Virus record (IMG/VR): IMGVR_UViG_3300027906_000080
Coordinates: 1 to 31,380 of that record
Reading direction: 5' to 3' (one strand)
DNA from: a virus
Length of the DNA stretch: 31,380 nucleotides
Shown here: positions 24,001 to 29,385 of the stretch, piece by piece
Layout: each line of letters begins with the position of its first letter
Numbering within the stretch: the first letter of the stretch is position 1
The notes under the pieces: model-generated
Told to the model about the DNA's origin: nothing
The model's input: only the letters and a program-made list of their open reading frames with translations
Databases searched by the model: none
Program-made: the position numbers and the translations under genes

Positions 24001-25410
24001 GGATATAACGAACAAACTGGGTTGCCTTCATTCGGTCCACCAGCGGCTATAGCTATTGGAGCTATGTCTTTACTAGATCCTTCTTTAAGAGGAGATGGTG
24101 TATGGGGTTGGGAAGATCATATGATAAGCAGATTCGGTTACGATTCAAAAGCTACAGATTTAATGTGGTCTAATGTAGTACCTGCTCCCGTGGCAAAACT
24201 TATAAGTGGAACTCTTGGATATGAAACTCCGGGTTATGCAGGTGGTAGAGCTAAAGCTAATCTGAGTGTGGTAGAAGCTATGTGGGCGCAAGGTCAGTTC
24301 CCTGATGCTACTTCTTTAGCTGATAGTTCAAACCCTGCTCTTCTTGAAGAAAGCATTCTACAAGGTATAGATCATGCAGGTAAACAATTACAATTCTTGC
24401 AGAATCTAACTTGGTGGGGTGGTTTCACTACAGCAACTCCTAAAGATATGACTGCTGGTGGTTTATGGGAATGGAACGAAGTCTTTCAATCCTTTATGGA
24501 TTCTGGTTTACCGCATGAGGTTGCTTTTGAAAAAGCTCTTGGGATCTATTGGAAGAAATTCTATATTGATAGCGAAGCGGCAGGTATGACTCCTGATGCT
24601 ATTACAAAAGAATGGTGGATGAGCGAGCTTCCTAAGTTCTCTATATTCCAATCAGGTAAATCAGATAAAGTTTCTGTAGCTAGACAACCTTCTACACGAG
24701 CGGCTTTAGATTGGATGGAAGATAATAAAGGATTCTTAGAAGCATTTTCTTTAGCTGGACCTTTCTTTATACCTGCTGGTGACACTGAAGAAGATAGTGA
24801 AGCTGTTTCTGAAGCGAGAAAATTGCAACTTTCTTTAGGTTTAAGAATTGAAAAAACTGTACCTGAATATGTTGAGAGTCTTTTAATCTCGTCAGCTTCT
24901 ATTGCTTATTACAGCAGGAAAGAAGATTTTGATACGAAGATTGCGGCGGCTCGTGTAGCTGGTGACGATAAGTTAAAAGAAGGTTTAGAAGAAGAATGGG
25001 GTTATTGGTCAGATAATTTTAAAGCTATGCATCCTACGTTTGAGCAATCGTTATTAACTCAGGAATCTAAAGGGCGTAGAAGTAACACTATAAATCAATT
25101 CCATATGGTATTAAATAACCCTGATTTAGTACCTGAAGATACTCCGCATCGTGAAGATATTTTTATGGCCATGACAGCTATAACAGAATTTGATACAAAA
25201 TACCAGTTGTTATCAGGAAGACAAGATGGTATAGCATCTGACCAGAGAAACGCACTAAAGTATGATTACAATGAATGGTTTAAAGTTGCGATACTTAATC
25301 GTCCGTGGCTTTTCCCATTCTATTATAACTTATTTGTACCTATGATAGAAGAAGGTTGGATTATTAAAATGGAAGCTGGAATGTATCCTGAGTTGACAGG
25401 AGCCGGATAA
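12013..25410 (+). CDS. Giant 4465-aa virion-associated polyvalent protein
   Basis: This uninterrupted 13.4-kb gene encodes roughly 500 kDa. The N-terminal part (1 to about 1850) is mostly helical virion-like sequence. It has a DWWNPFDWDDIA motif (134-145) and a hydrophobic Gly/Ala-rich stretch near 355-400. VLIVGDRWGD (1893-1902) may start a degenerate Rossmann domain. A charged coiled-coil region covers about 2285-2620. Residues 3075-3145 look like half a NADAR domain, 3165-3272 an ASCH domain and 3298-3440 a cpYpsA-type SLOG domain. The C-terminal part (3460-4465) returns to internal-protein-like sequence, including LLLPFWFAEEQFLKRWVKTL, as in large polyvalent proteins. Enzymatic domains between virion-like flanks suggest a protein packaged in the capsid and injected with the DNA. 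No T7-type RNA polymerase motifs were found. ATG overlaps the previous stop. Confidence 0.85.
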   Translation: MVEKLGAGPGRGVTSGRSATRIYGNNNKYTQAQSMEDERLAMRWRMLELTGLQSFSDQYASIGLDLVRSPMDDQQIQNALAAAVETEAIPKMVKHMRGLTDDGQDAMYMSLAPATQKVLSSNGYVPPNLKADDDWWNPFDWDDIAGKAIKPISIPLQIAMAPFRYGLAPVVRGVWEGMEKSMRLGLRVQRSLAMQYEANLAKTSGGFKGHFSAMRSSNLTNFKENWKNAEFEKASFTNKAREGAQDLLDDEDYQILMGTLRHEGNFTKAATDYFKERAKAEGNPDPEGAGILGLHNWLDKGSVNTREWLTAAETLQRGSVEAGAMSVRQYDRTLRTLHLTALDNMRMPLTGWNVGNMGRTGAAVGGTLFSAVMFDPVTWGTLGYSAVIKGARIGLTAAGAAQHAVKIRSLYEMSSAHRAVRLLGRSEQTRENAKEIIVGLRTVKGKKTPEQLLKTKGRVKGVLKPKNLQKERNAYIDDFEPNWLGRTPFYLNRQLKHIEKNIEMIMDHFAAHDVWLKTNQLYNLNGMKNIDSIDPLIDLVSKQPKLNGLIEDLKRYHNAMKHSGMNVDDYDLMPAGLKVPAESVPLRVKQPGLDEWDGVWAYLQSENGLRALSATPFGRAGLAGRTEKFFFPRLTKASQMRINVRKGMNVFLDKAAYKMKEVHPLAFAQSVNTMRTVRQVGLVNNLFKRIHSVKGAADAFDFKNPASVKRLTPNDLMDVLESTASNVGHIAEQGGRGPSFNETKRILSQYDLTSGDLQILKDAFVRDVDLMTEQVYQAYQNLKNGIEPQGLDPDVVELVRNDLPQFSDFFTVHTDRFGVIRFDKEGRAIFPKTRGFMRGARQMTANRKSAIEGNAGSANASNALPNLIETLAQKTWDEIADEGIALTGANTPRFRMLQNAGYATPAQLIDAIETSGYRSVVSNLNKQSAANMGRKIKVADLKSFIKDQLGIVVKERQYYDSFGSITDKGLEVGYALLYHPVRLADKLTKMAPRKGHIDVASNDAVRDFKSLLDMGMKADMDRSVLDMYLSIFLNGTPAQRWDVQSHFLMDFLGRTGALVYGGSGIEKWMGRFIRQGAHHYSNFGQDLITSSVGRRNRAIVPGGAKEAQVSNLNVIPSWRELGEAARFMNMMSFLGYGGTNGKFGPAIWDRVIARYWRPLVLMRLGVGVRNAADEGLQFILREGPTAYANAKFAKYSLNRAKVYGPWGELMTQPVSAETRRSLLFRPLNRALRFALDSTAIGDASITKRAAMEAEKEIGHIWGMMDADKIIDAIKVKRLEIVKGQTAYRGLNARGRLNSLLGTNGRHLDDPKRFQYAGLMGIMEALSNRTARTLHAITPEILSKPKLAKGALKLLKSDADTMLLAVERQFLNPIVMNAAYEGLFGAYRSYYGQNHLSAIDEMLQLNSRGIGTTRGLLPYIKLQNNSRWDVISDVTAEGMQRSDALGQNILIYKNDPSMQTIGFAQSHFVDADVLTNTNRIVQGESGQSLLYELGKDARFEASEVTKMLAGDEVLTARIAYDMIEEIPHVKSTLQKYYNEVSSLMHGYSREAMITIPRINVSNGVAKPISVKAAEKMIAQTLARNSLESKFLYNVLSLLNRSNLDTYHPNTFAFLVGHSKDSTAFTNKIDDVIQKGYQGAVDYLAGTVDGEQALESLVRTGGMDPITTKTVDPVLPDEIGVFFPHVGGDTAALLTWMFEEQTTPIGKQMFNKLEEALSTHVGFEEGMKVMHLLNPMNRPFGSIKPTQWLSLHIERAGELMQRATRMQSSGTVQQFAKEFAVLFNEPQLADYVGVKVPLLAGSHDLPAMRGVLKALHTWRKWIDDTDIIPPQVSPVKNPKSKLVGEDFAGTIVRRKVSRAEHQAEPGFGRYYGSTSGHAFMRPDGTMNYEENPITVLIVGDRWGDTASVPTGWRQKVEDGIPVPNEWEPDASNKFMRTNLDKREWVEEEISNLARALMSLPKGSRVRYAAPSGKSAGSSYDVFGKVVDKAFKTVTEKKGATVRDLELAIWQGLGDFPQDKHGIEEAITTVLKKADDGSVLIKHPFGWEGTLQKGDHANARVAGVRVRAEKWAHDTKNGKAYNFLFRELRGIDNKTLAEAIVEFEFRHHSAIKFVPIKGFHSDQIVRDLKNVLANRPAVYKGGDNPSFISMSRLDDAWVNPNTKELLVENIPDEDLLSILMYGVGAHANKFYTQKIFGLTKKTASKRFDRLDQIAEELYMRGYNVYEETPRLMWYNYLDSRDPSLNLPLEISPHVRGFKNRGQRSLFDADDIPEGIRYTGPRPSVTPDEKMADLTGQLDGVREQIQIAEEERDMFRIMLEGTLDERPSPLEVDWDDSKLQALDQIRIEGYDLEVEALREAEFDVLIQIQELAKERRSYIEIASKEPERFKDIELLGKQGTQQFLDKTREGLFADTRATLTEELALLRKEYKEANSGRKYLNNDPDFIENLKDNKDIVEEYLHYKLQDNKKALDNLFEIGYLDDAEDVDYLDTAIYIAKTMRDEKDHFEEPWSALAKSISEERPEDWRAFSEARGYTEEQMAVFEKMMESTDEALARGYDEDDIWSLIYDFNEDHDLRDSLADLTPTHSLLDELEQVKKPFYMPEEIKELENKILEAEKRLSLDGTTPKRDFIGTIGGTKGSTGLRRIWPELDEDMRVPDLDLIAEPFASVEEIFPNALRYDEGVNQIPEADRLDVADVYDTWKGNFEPLYFGETMPTGYRGGRDRFWNRRGDERQATAGEGYVRDPDAPIPPQSKTVGGGEGFRGGKKGQKRESARFPLSQEIDPESGLSFPLKARKAEEVLDPEDAKMLRKEDIVGREGVRESEWHGPRWAKPKRKRRPAARGGLTRKDYERDFVDPGPTGANWSPTEGRAVPNDDPVEMIDSAQVNAFRNNQAGVMIINNEVDTVLPFYRNQTRLDVIPSRSEAPKEWAKLPAWLQGLDTRARKKGIPVSWDARQGKPSHTKKIVNSRLNKAYPDHLANESIWVPRVISDSGNQSPAVYGFSAGDVGGLDEADKFLSVHPSDLIGEQIDVMGHIDELPTTDLYMNEKGDYLWLREGQENLHPSFQNDMKITQISGKQTKASGIKNPLSNYWEHPKGLFFRGRLFKTAEGAYQAFRTGRYRSGFDNLTGNQARSRALSFEDLPMGTTIKAEWSVSGGGKVGSLPLHPKIKKEYKNNRIDAIMEGDITGHTVSFKHANRIEENDIIKLYGRGQKQLFVRVESKTPTSKMDPAGWAKIEGVDEQAARVNWKQNKIDKDKSINISRGHAQIKFKVVSVPANYPLAKGKTAEVAAKTPEFYTGLNKIVGGGQVGIHQAGLRVARAMGIETGGKAPKGWRVWDRASDAPANDPTTLKDFGLTESGSSKWEIRTEENVLGSQATLIWDPRVSTKHGTKESQLSGGTKLTLDFAKKHKRPYLINPSHDELALWLEEKRIKALNIAGPRLRTGQFANPLREEEEFEAFLRSVLTTIRDRNKKQVGDAVSDRDLLKEILSERWDQVPEFRKSLQNAGKFVFESENEWWREVYPDLLTDLRNEKVLDKEFIKIDSQVNGPVDKLNMAEHQATVLNTEAGRMFSTKNDEGATRVNYVGLLELQDQMPNDGMGNRLSLWNDGDLLPERMLARVPISAPPTKDERFQMVIRSFFDGAVQPIIAAMAREPMFTHYFADSLELTRGVRYFYNHEPQAFRFLRKRTDEVPNPPQYKRLTLDGESDVEQIKLGIHHGIDDTGVEQTSIPELDEFIINMRPQADGVLQGTPIGRVAQYLDDYTQGIRSKEGVLEELFKIQTWDELGPSLRQKTYALKDQGKQVDAMKKVIQGRAEPTGLFFEAFPQYREHFVDMWNRSQKFDDGRSYRTLTKQLVEYINLKSIQEREHVNLAVERAMWLTSEFIDDHSVRSLFQETVGLLLPFWFAEEQFLKRWVKTLETRPDAIRNLQASLLASQRSGLVYTDKNDQQRIILPESAVLGHVTEGLAHAPYLNKLFGKDGVGIINEDLSMSLANLVPGYNEQTGLPSFGPPAAIAIGAMSLLDPSLRGDGVWGWEDHMISRFGYDSKATDLMWSNVVPAPVAKLISGTLGYETPGYAGGRAKANLSVVEAMWAQGQFPDATSLADSSNPALLEESILQGIDHAGKQLQFLQNLTWWGGFTTATPKDMTAGGLWEWNEVFQSFMDSGLPHEVAFEKALGIYWKKFYIDSEAAGMTPDAITKEWWMSELPKFSIFQSGKSDKVSVARQPSTRAALDWMEDNKGFLEAFSLAGPFFIPAGDTEEDSEAVSEARKLQLSLGLRIEKTVPEYVESLLISSASIAYYSRKEDFDTKIAAARVAGDDKLKEGLEEEWGYWSDNFKAMHPTFEQSLLTQESKGRRSNTINQFHMVLNNPDLVPEDTPHREDIFMAMTAITEFDTKYQLLSGRQDGIASDQRNALKYDYNEWFKVAILNRPWLFPFYYNLFVPMIEEGWIIKMEAGMYPELTGAG
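17680..18420 (+). other. Possible degenerate Rossmann/SLOG-like segment in the giant protein
   Basis: Residues 1893-1902 read VLIVGDRWGD, similar to the first strand of YspA-like SLOG domains (V.VTG.R.W.D). It is followed by a helix (REWVEEEISNLARALMSLPK) and VRYAAPSGKSAGSSYDVFGK, which could be the second strand and glycine loop. The similarity is short and the glycines do not all match, so this is only a suggestion. Confidence 0.25.
21235..21447 (+). other. NADAR-like segment in the giant protein (residues 3075-3145)
   Basis: KNPLSNYWEHP (3082-3092), then FRGRLFKTAEGAYQAFRTG (3097-3115) and LTGNQARSRA, follow the N-terminal half of NADAR/YbiA domains (N.LSNFY..., F.G..F.T.EHAYQA.K). E3106, Y3109 and Q3110 fall at conserved positions. 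The second half expected of a full-length domain of about 150 residues is not apparent, because the ASCH-like domain starts soon after. NADAR proteins act on ADP-ribose or related groups; activity here is unproven. Confidence 0.6.
21505..21828 (+). other. ASCH-like domain in the giant protein (residues 3165-3272)
   Basis: The order RIDAIMEGDITGHTVSF (about 3174-3190), EENDIIKLYGRGQKQLFVRV, AGWAKIEGVD (3228-3237) and RGHAQIKFKVV (3260-3270) matches the ASCH/PUA-like barrel: I.AI..G..T.T.R, GD.I......G....V.V, W..LEG and a final Y/H-Q-I-x-F strand. ASCH domains bind RNA or modified nucleosides, and some hydrolyse acylated cytidines. Confidence 0.6.
21904..22332 (+). other. cpYpsA-type SLOG domain in the giant protein (residues 3298-3440)
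   Basis: IVGGGQVGIHQAGLRVAR (3300-3317) is followed by GIETGGKAPKGWR, WEIRTEENVLGSQATLIW (3361-3378), SGGTKLTLDFA (3394-3404) and RPYLINPS. The GGQ-x-G-x-D/H start, the TGG..PKG loop, the RT..NV.....TLI strand and the SGGT..T nucleotide loop together define the circularly permuted YpsA branch (also labelled putative molybdenum carrier) of the SLOG superfamily. The usual Asp in GGQTGVD is His here. SLOG domains bind nucleotides or nucleotide-derived signals. Confidence 0.85.
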
Positions 25411-27068
25411 TGGCAAATGGTGACGATGCAGGTTCTGGAGAAGAAACAACTACAACTTCTACAATTCCTCCAACTCCGGGTAGTGCTGGAGGTAATTCAG
25501 GCGGTACTACGGATCAGCAAACAAATGTTTATAGGCATATGTATCTGGCTTCGAGTGGTAACAACGCGTCTTTCACACGTTTAATTAACTTACTTTTAGA
25601 TAACAAAGTTTATGTACAAAATATGTTTGGTGAGTCTGATCGTGCGGCTGGGCATCAAGACGTTTTCGGTTTAGGTTTTGACAATATAGGTGCGGCTACA
25701 AACATGGAAATGGTTGATCTTCAAACTGATGAAGGTAGAAGCACTATTAAAAAATATCTTGCTGAAAGAGATGGTGTATCACCAGATAAAATAACAGACG
25801 CAATGCTTGATATGGAAATTGGCTCTAATCGTTTCTTGTATAAACTTCCTGAAGCTTTTGCAGGTGACTCATATCTAACTGATACAGCTAAAGAATCAGG
25901 TCCTATGGGTCTTATTGCTTCTTTAGATGGCACTCCTTATGGCACGGTTAGTACTGTTCGTGAAGCTTTACTGGGTATGGATTTGCATAGATCAGCTATA
26001 GATACACATATGAAAAGTTTACAGGAAATGAGTCCTGAAGGTTTCAGAGGTGTTCAAGCTGAGTTAATGATGCTTGGTTACTACGATCAAATTGCTAACC
26101 CCGCTGAAGGCATTGATGTTGTTTGGGGACAAGCAACAGAGATAGATCGTTTGGCATGGAATAGTTTCATTCAAGATCTTATAAATACTTCTTTAGAAGA
26201 AGGAGACAGGGCGCGGTCAGCAGGTATTAAACCTTCTGATTGGGAAGGTATAAGTTTTGATGACCATATAAATAAACGTTTCCATGAAAGAATGGAAAAG
26301 TTTAGACAAAACACAATCACTCCATCTGAAAACCCTTCTTCTGATACATATTTATCTATGAAGACTAGATTAAATAGTGCTATAGAAGAGATAACAGGGT
26401 CTGATGATCCAGCTTTAACTGATGCAATAGATCAAACTCTTACTAATCTTATATCTGAAGGTGAAATAAATATTAGTGAAGCTTTAAATCAGGATATTTT
26501 AGGGTTTGCGATTTCAGATGAAAACGTAGCTAAAGCGGATGCTTTCTTGTATGAGTTTTTCGGTGGAGAAAACTGGGAAGATAACATAGTTTTAGGTGCA
26601 AATGGTAGTGCGAGTGAGCTTAAACGCATAGCAAAAGAAGCAGGGGTAGATACAAATGTGCATCCTGTGTTTGGTGCAGAAGCAAGCTCAGATGGCAAGA
26701 AGCAGATGGCGCGTTACTTCTTTCATATTTTAGATCAGAATGCTGGGCAAGGAGATATGTATCGTACTGCACAATTATTTGCTAATAGTTTTGGACAGAT
26801 GCATATGCAGAATCAAGGCATGTCTTCTGACAGTATAGAAGCAATAATGAAGAAGTTAGACACCGTAGAATGGCATCCAGCTTATGCAGGAAGTATGCAT
26901 GACGCTAATATTGAAAGGTTAGCCGCGTTTGATTCGATAGAGAAACGAGTTCAAAGTGCTATGGATCTCACTGAATGGGATGAAAAGACTGACCAAAAAG
27001 ACAGAGTAATGATAGATGTTCTTCGTGGTCTAGGTGGCAGTGGTCAAAGAAGGAGTAGGTTCGCATGA
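25410..27068 (+). CDS. Probable internal/injected virion protein, 552 aa
   Basis: The ATG overlaps the giant gene's stop by one base (TAATG), with GGAG upstream inside that gene. The first 40 residues are a Thr/Gly/Ser-rich disordered head. The rest is mostly helical, acidic and without cysteines in motif positions. A segment near 225-265 (VQAELMMLGYYDQ...VWGQATEIDRLAWNSFIQDL) matches the 'LQ..L...GYYD......WG..T..A...F...L' pattern I associate with virion proteins of actinobacteriophages. No enzyme motif was seen. The C-terminus is Arg-rich (RRSRFA). Its role is inferred from position between the giant protein and the muralytic protein. Confidence 0.6.
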   Translation: MANGDDAGSGEETTTTSTIPPTPGSAGGNSGGTTDQQTNVYRHMYLASSGNNASFTRLINLLLDNKVYVQNMFGESDRAAGHQDVFGLGFDNIGAATNMEMVDLQTDEGRSTIKKYLAERDGVSPDKITDAMLDMEIGSNRFLYKLPEAFAGDSYLTDTAKESGPMGLIASLDGTPYGTVSTVREALLGMDLHRSAIDTHMKSLQEMSPEGFRGVQAELMMLGYYDQIANPAEGIDVVWGQATEIDRLAWNSFIQDLINTSLEEGDRARSAGIKPSDWEGISFDDHINKRFHERMEKFRQNTITPSENPSSDTYLSMKTRLNSAIEEITGSDDPALTDAIDQTLTNLISEGEINISEALNQDILGFAISDENVAKADAFLYEFFGGENWEDNIVLGANGSASELKRIAKEAGVDTNVHPVFGAEASSDGKKQMARYFFHILDQNAGQGDMYRTAQLFANSFGQMHMQNQGMSSDSIEAIMKKLDTVEWHPAYAGSMHDANIERLAAFDSIEKRVQSAMDLTEWDEKTDQKDRVMIDVLRGLGGSGQRRSRFA

Positions 27069-28402
27069 GTGATCGCATGGAGATACGTGATTTATATGAA
27101 CCATCACAAGAAAAGAAGTTGGATTGGTGGAACCCAGCAGATTGGGATGATTACGCAAAAACTGGTCTTGATTATTTAGATGGTCTTATGCCTAAGTTCG
27201 CTAAGAATGTACAAGATTTTCTTATTGAGATGGGATCAAATGCTATACCGTTAGCTGGAAAAATAAGTTTAGAAGATTACTCAGATTTACATAATAATCT
27301 TAAAGGTAAATGGGGCGCTCGAATAAAGCATTTGATGGATCCACCTGAACAAGCTTCACTACCTTTTGGTTTAGGTTTTCTTCTTCAATACAAAAATCAT
27401 GATGCTAGAACACAAGCGCAAAGTATAGCGATGAAGTATGGGTTATCTATAGATCCTAATATGCCTAATATTATTGAACCTATGGGATTAAGAACTAATC
27501 CGACTGCATGGAACTGGAGTAAAGTAGATACAAATAAATTTACACGCCGTCCTGCGTTTGGGATACCACAGCATCAACTCGCTTTGAACGATGCGTTTGA
27601 ATTTCAAATCGGTAATTTGCATTATGCTAATCCTGAATTGCGTACAGCTTGGAGAACACAGCCTGTGCCTTCGCCTGCTACAGGAATACCAGCAGGTCAT
27701 ACTGCAAATGCACCTTTCCCAGAAGCATACTTATATAATCCTAAATACTTTAATCAAAACTCTGCTATAGATTTAGGTTTTGGTGTAGGTGAAGAGTGGG
27801 ATTCAAATACTGACCAAGTTAAAAAGCAAGTTTTAGAAGCTTTAATGACTGCTATTGGTGGTCAAGAATCCGATCACGGTCAACATCCTGATACTTATAT
27901 AGAACGTCCCGGAAGTGGAGCATTAGGTTACTACCAATTTATTCCAACAACATGGCAGAGTTATGTTGAAGACTTTCTATCTAGTAACAAAGATAAAGGT
28001 ATACGAGTATTTGAAAATGGAGAAACTCTTAATATGGCTGAGTTAGAAAAGCCAGAAGATTGGGATAGAAACAATGATCTGCATCAACATGTGATTGCGT
28101 ATCATGCTCTTGAATCTTTGTTAGAGAAATTTGATGGTGATATAGGTGCTGTTGCTATGGATCATGGGGGAGGTAACCCTGCTGTGCATGAAACATATTT
28201 CACTGAACAAGCACATCCTGATAAACGTGTTGGAAGTGGTTTATCAAGACAAGATTATGTTAAAGAAGTTGTTCGTGCCTTTTGGTATTTAATGCAAGGT
28301 AATGAACATTTAACTCCTGAAGAAATCCAAGCACAAAATGTTGGCCCTTATCAATTCGATGAAGCAGGTGAACTTATGAGATTCTTAGAGGCAGGTAATT
28401 AA
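27065..28402 (+). CDS. Virion-associated lytic transglycosylase-like protein, 445 aa
   Basis: The ATG overlaps the previous stop (ATGA). Residues 20-31 carry DWWNPADWDDYA, nearly the same as in the giant protein, followed by an amphipathic helical region. The domain at about 255-405 is lysozyme-like, of the SLT/Rpf type. It has GGQESDHGQ with E268 as the likely catalytic acid, GALGYYQFIPTTWQSYVEDF, a later helix (VIAYHALESLLEKFDGDIGA) and MDHGGGNP. It should cleave peptidoglycan glycan strands. Because it lies among internal virion genes, with a 250-residue non-enzymatic N-terminal part, it more likely opens the wall during DNA entry than at lysis. Confidence 0.8.
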   Translation: MSDRMEIRDLYEPSQEKKLDWWNPADWDDYAKTGLDYLDGLMPKFAKNVQDFLIEMGSNAIPLAGKISLEDYSDLHNNLKGKWGARIKHLMDPPEQASLPFGLGFLLQYKNHDARTQAQSIAMKYGLSIDPNMPNIIEPMGLRTNPTAWNWSKVDTNKFTRRPAFGIPQHQLALNDAFEFQIGNLHYANPELRTAWRTQPVPSPATGIPAGHTANAPFPEAYLYNPKYFNQNSAIDLGFGVGEEWDSNTDQVKKQVLEALMTAIGGQESDHGQHPDTYIERPGSGALGYYQFIPTTWQSYVEDFLSSNKDKGIRVFENGETLNMAELEKPEDWDRNNDLHQHVIAYHALESLLEKFDGDIGAVAMDHGGGNPAVHETYFTEQAHPDKRVGSGLSRQDYVKEVVRAFWYLMQGNEHLTPEEIQAQNVGPYQFDEAGELMRFLEAGN

Positions 28403-29382
28403 TGGAGTGGTTAGAAGAGTTTAAGAAAAAGTTTCCAGCTTGGGCAAAGCTATTAAATCAGTTTCCTTCTTTGAAAGACAGTATCCAGTCATGGTGGGAG
28501 AGTGAAGCTAACCATGAAGATCCTTATAACGATTTATACAATGGGTTAATGGCGGCTGTTCAAGATTCTTCTTGGTGGCAGAGTCATTCAGAATCTATGA
28601 GAGATGCTCAGATATTAAAAGCAACTGATCCAGCAACATATGAAGCGAATCTAGTTACGAATAGCAAAGATGCACAACAAATATCTATGGCTATGGGAGG
28701 ATGGAGTAAGTTCCGTTGGAATACTCCTTCTGAAGGGTATACATATTTCGATCAGATTGCTGAAGATGCTGAAACGTATGGTTGGTCTGCTGAACAAATT
28801 CAATCTCGGATAGTTCGTGATGGTATGGAATTTGAAACTGATCCATCTAGCGGCAAGATCAAACAAGACATGGACAAAATAGAAGCATACGCACGACGTA
28901 TGGTTGTTAATATTCCTAAGTCACAGATCAGAAAGATGGCGCATCAACTTAATACTACTGGTGGTATGTACCATGACGATGATCCAACAACTGAACGTGA
29001 CGAATCGAAAGATATGTTTCTTCCTTCTATGACATGGGACAGTGTGCAGGATTATATACAAGGACTTGCAGTAGCAGAGTATGGTGATGTAGTTGATGTC
29101 GAAAGTATTGCGGCTAAAGGATTAGCAATAGAAGATTTGCTAGGTGATTTTAGATCAGAGATAGCTAATACATTAGAAATTAATCCAGAGCATGTAGATC
29201 TATTAGGAATAGACAGAGATGAACTTATAAAAGGCGACGGTCCTGATGGTTTATATTTCGCTAACAGACAACATGGCGAAAATTTCGCTAAACGACAGTC
29301 ACGTTACCAATTCACTGATGAATTTCGTGGCGATGTACGGTCACTTGCTGGTGGCATTTCACAGATATTCGGACTGAGGTAG
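28402..29382 (+). CDS. Probable internal virion protein, 326 aa
   Basis: The ATG overlaps the previous stop by one base. The start is Trp-rich and helical (MEWLEEFKKKFPAWAKLLNQ). Residues about 56-86 (SSWWQSHSESMRDAQILKAT, DPATYEANL) follow a 'WW...S.S.R..Q.L.A.DPATY' pattern that I recall from virion proteins encoded beside hydrolase genes in actinobacteriophages. The rest is acidic and helical, with no catalytic motif. It is probably an ejected or structural partner of the two flanking proteins. The function is inferred from pattern and position. Confidence 0.6.
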   Translation: MEWLEEFKKKFPAWAKLLNQFPSLKDSIQSWWESEANHEDPYNDLYNGLMAAVQDSSWWQSHSESMRDAQILKATDPATYEANLVTNSKDAQQISMAMGGWSKFRWNTPSEGYTYFDQIAEDAETYGWSAEQIQSRIVRDGMEFETDPSSGKIKQDMDKIEAYARRMVVNIPKSQIRKMAHQLNTTGGMYHDDDPTTERDESKDMFLPSMTWDSVQDYIQGLAVAEYGDVVDVESIAAKGLAIEDLLGDFRSEIANTLEINPEHVDLLGIDRDELIKGDGPDGLYFANRQHGENFAKRQSRYQFTDEFRGDVRSLAGGISQIFGLR

Positions 29383-29385
29383 ATA

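Noticed and set aside
12013-25410. Giant protein as an N4-like virion RNA polymerase
   Set aside because: The size and likely injection suggested it, but no T7-type polymerase motifs (catalytic Asp pair context, K...YG motif) were found.
12013-25410. Giant gene as a fusion of several genes through an assembly error
   Set aside because: The frame is continuous, codon use looks even and domain order makes sense; many phages encode comparable giant proteins.
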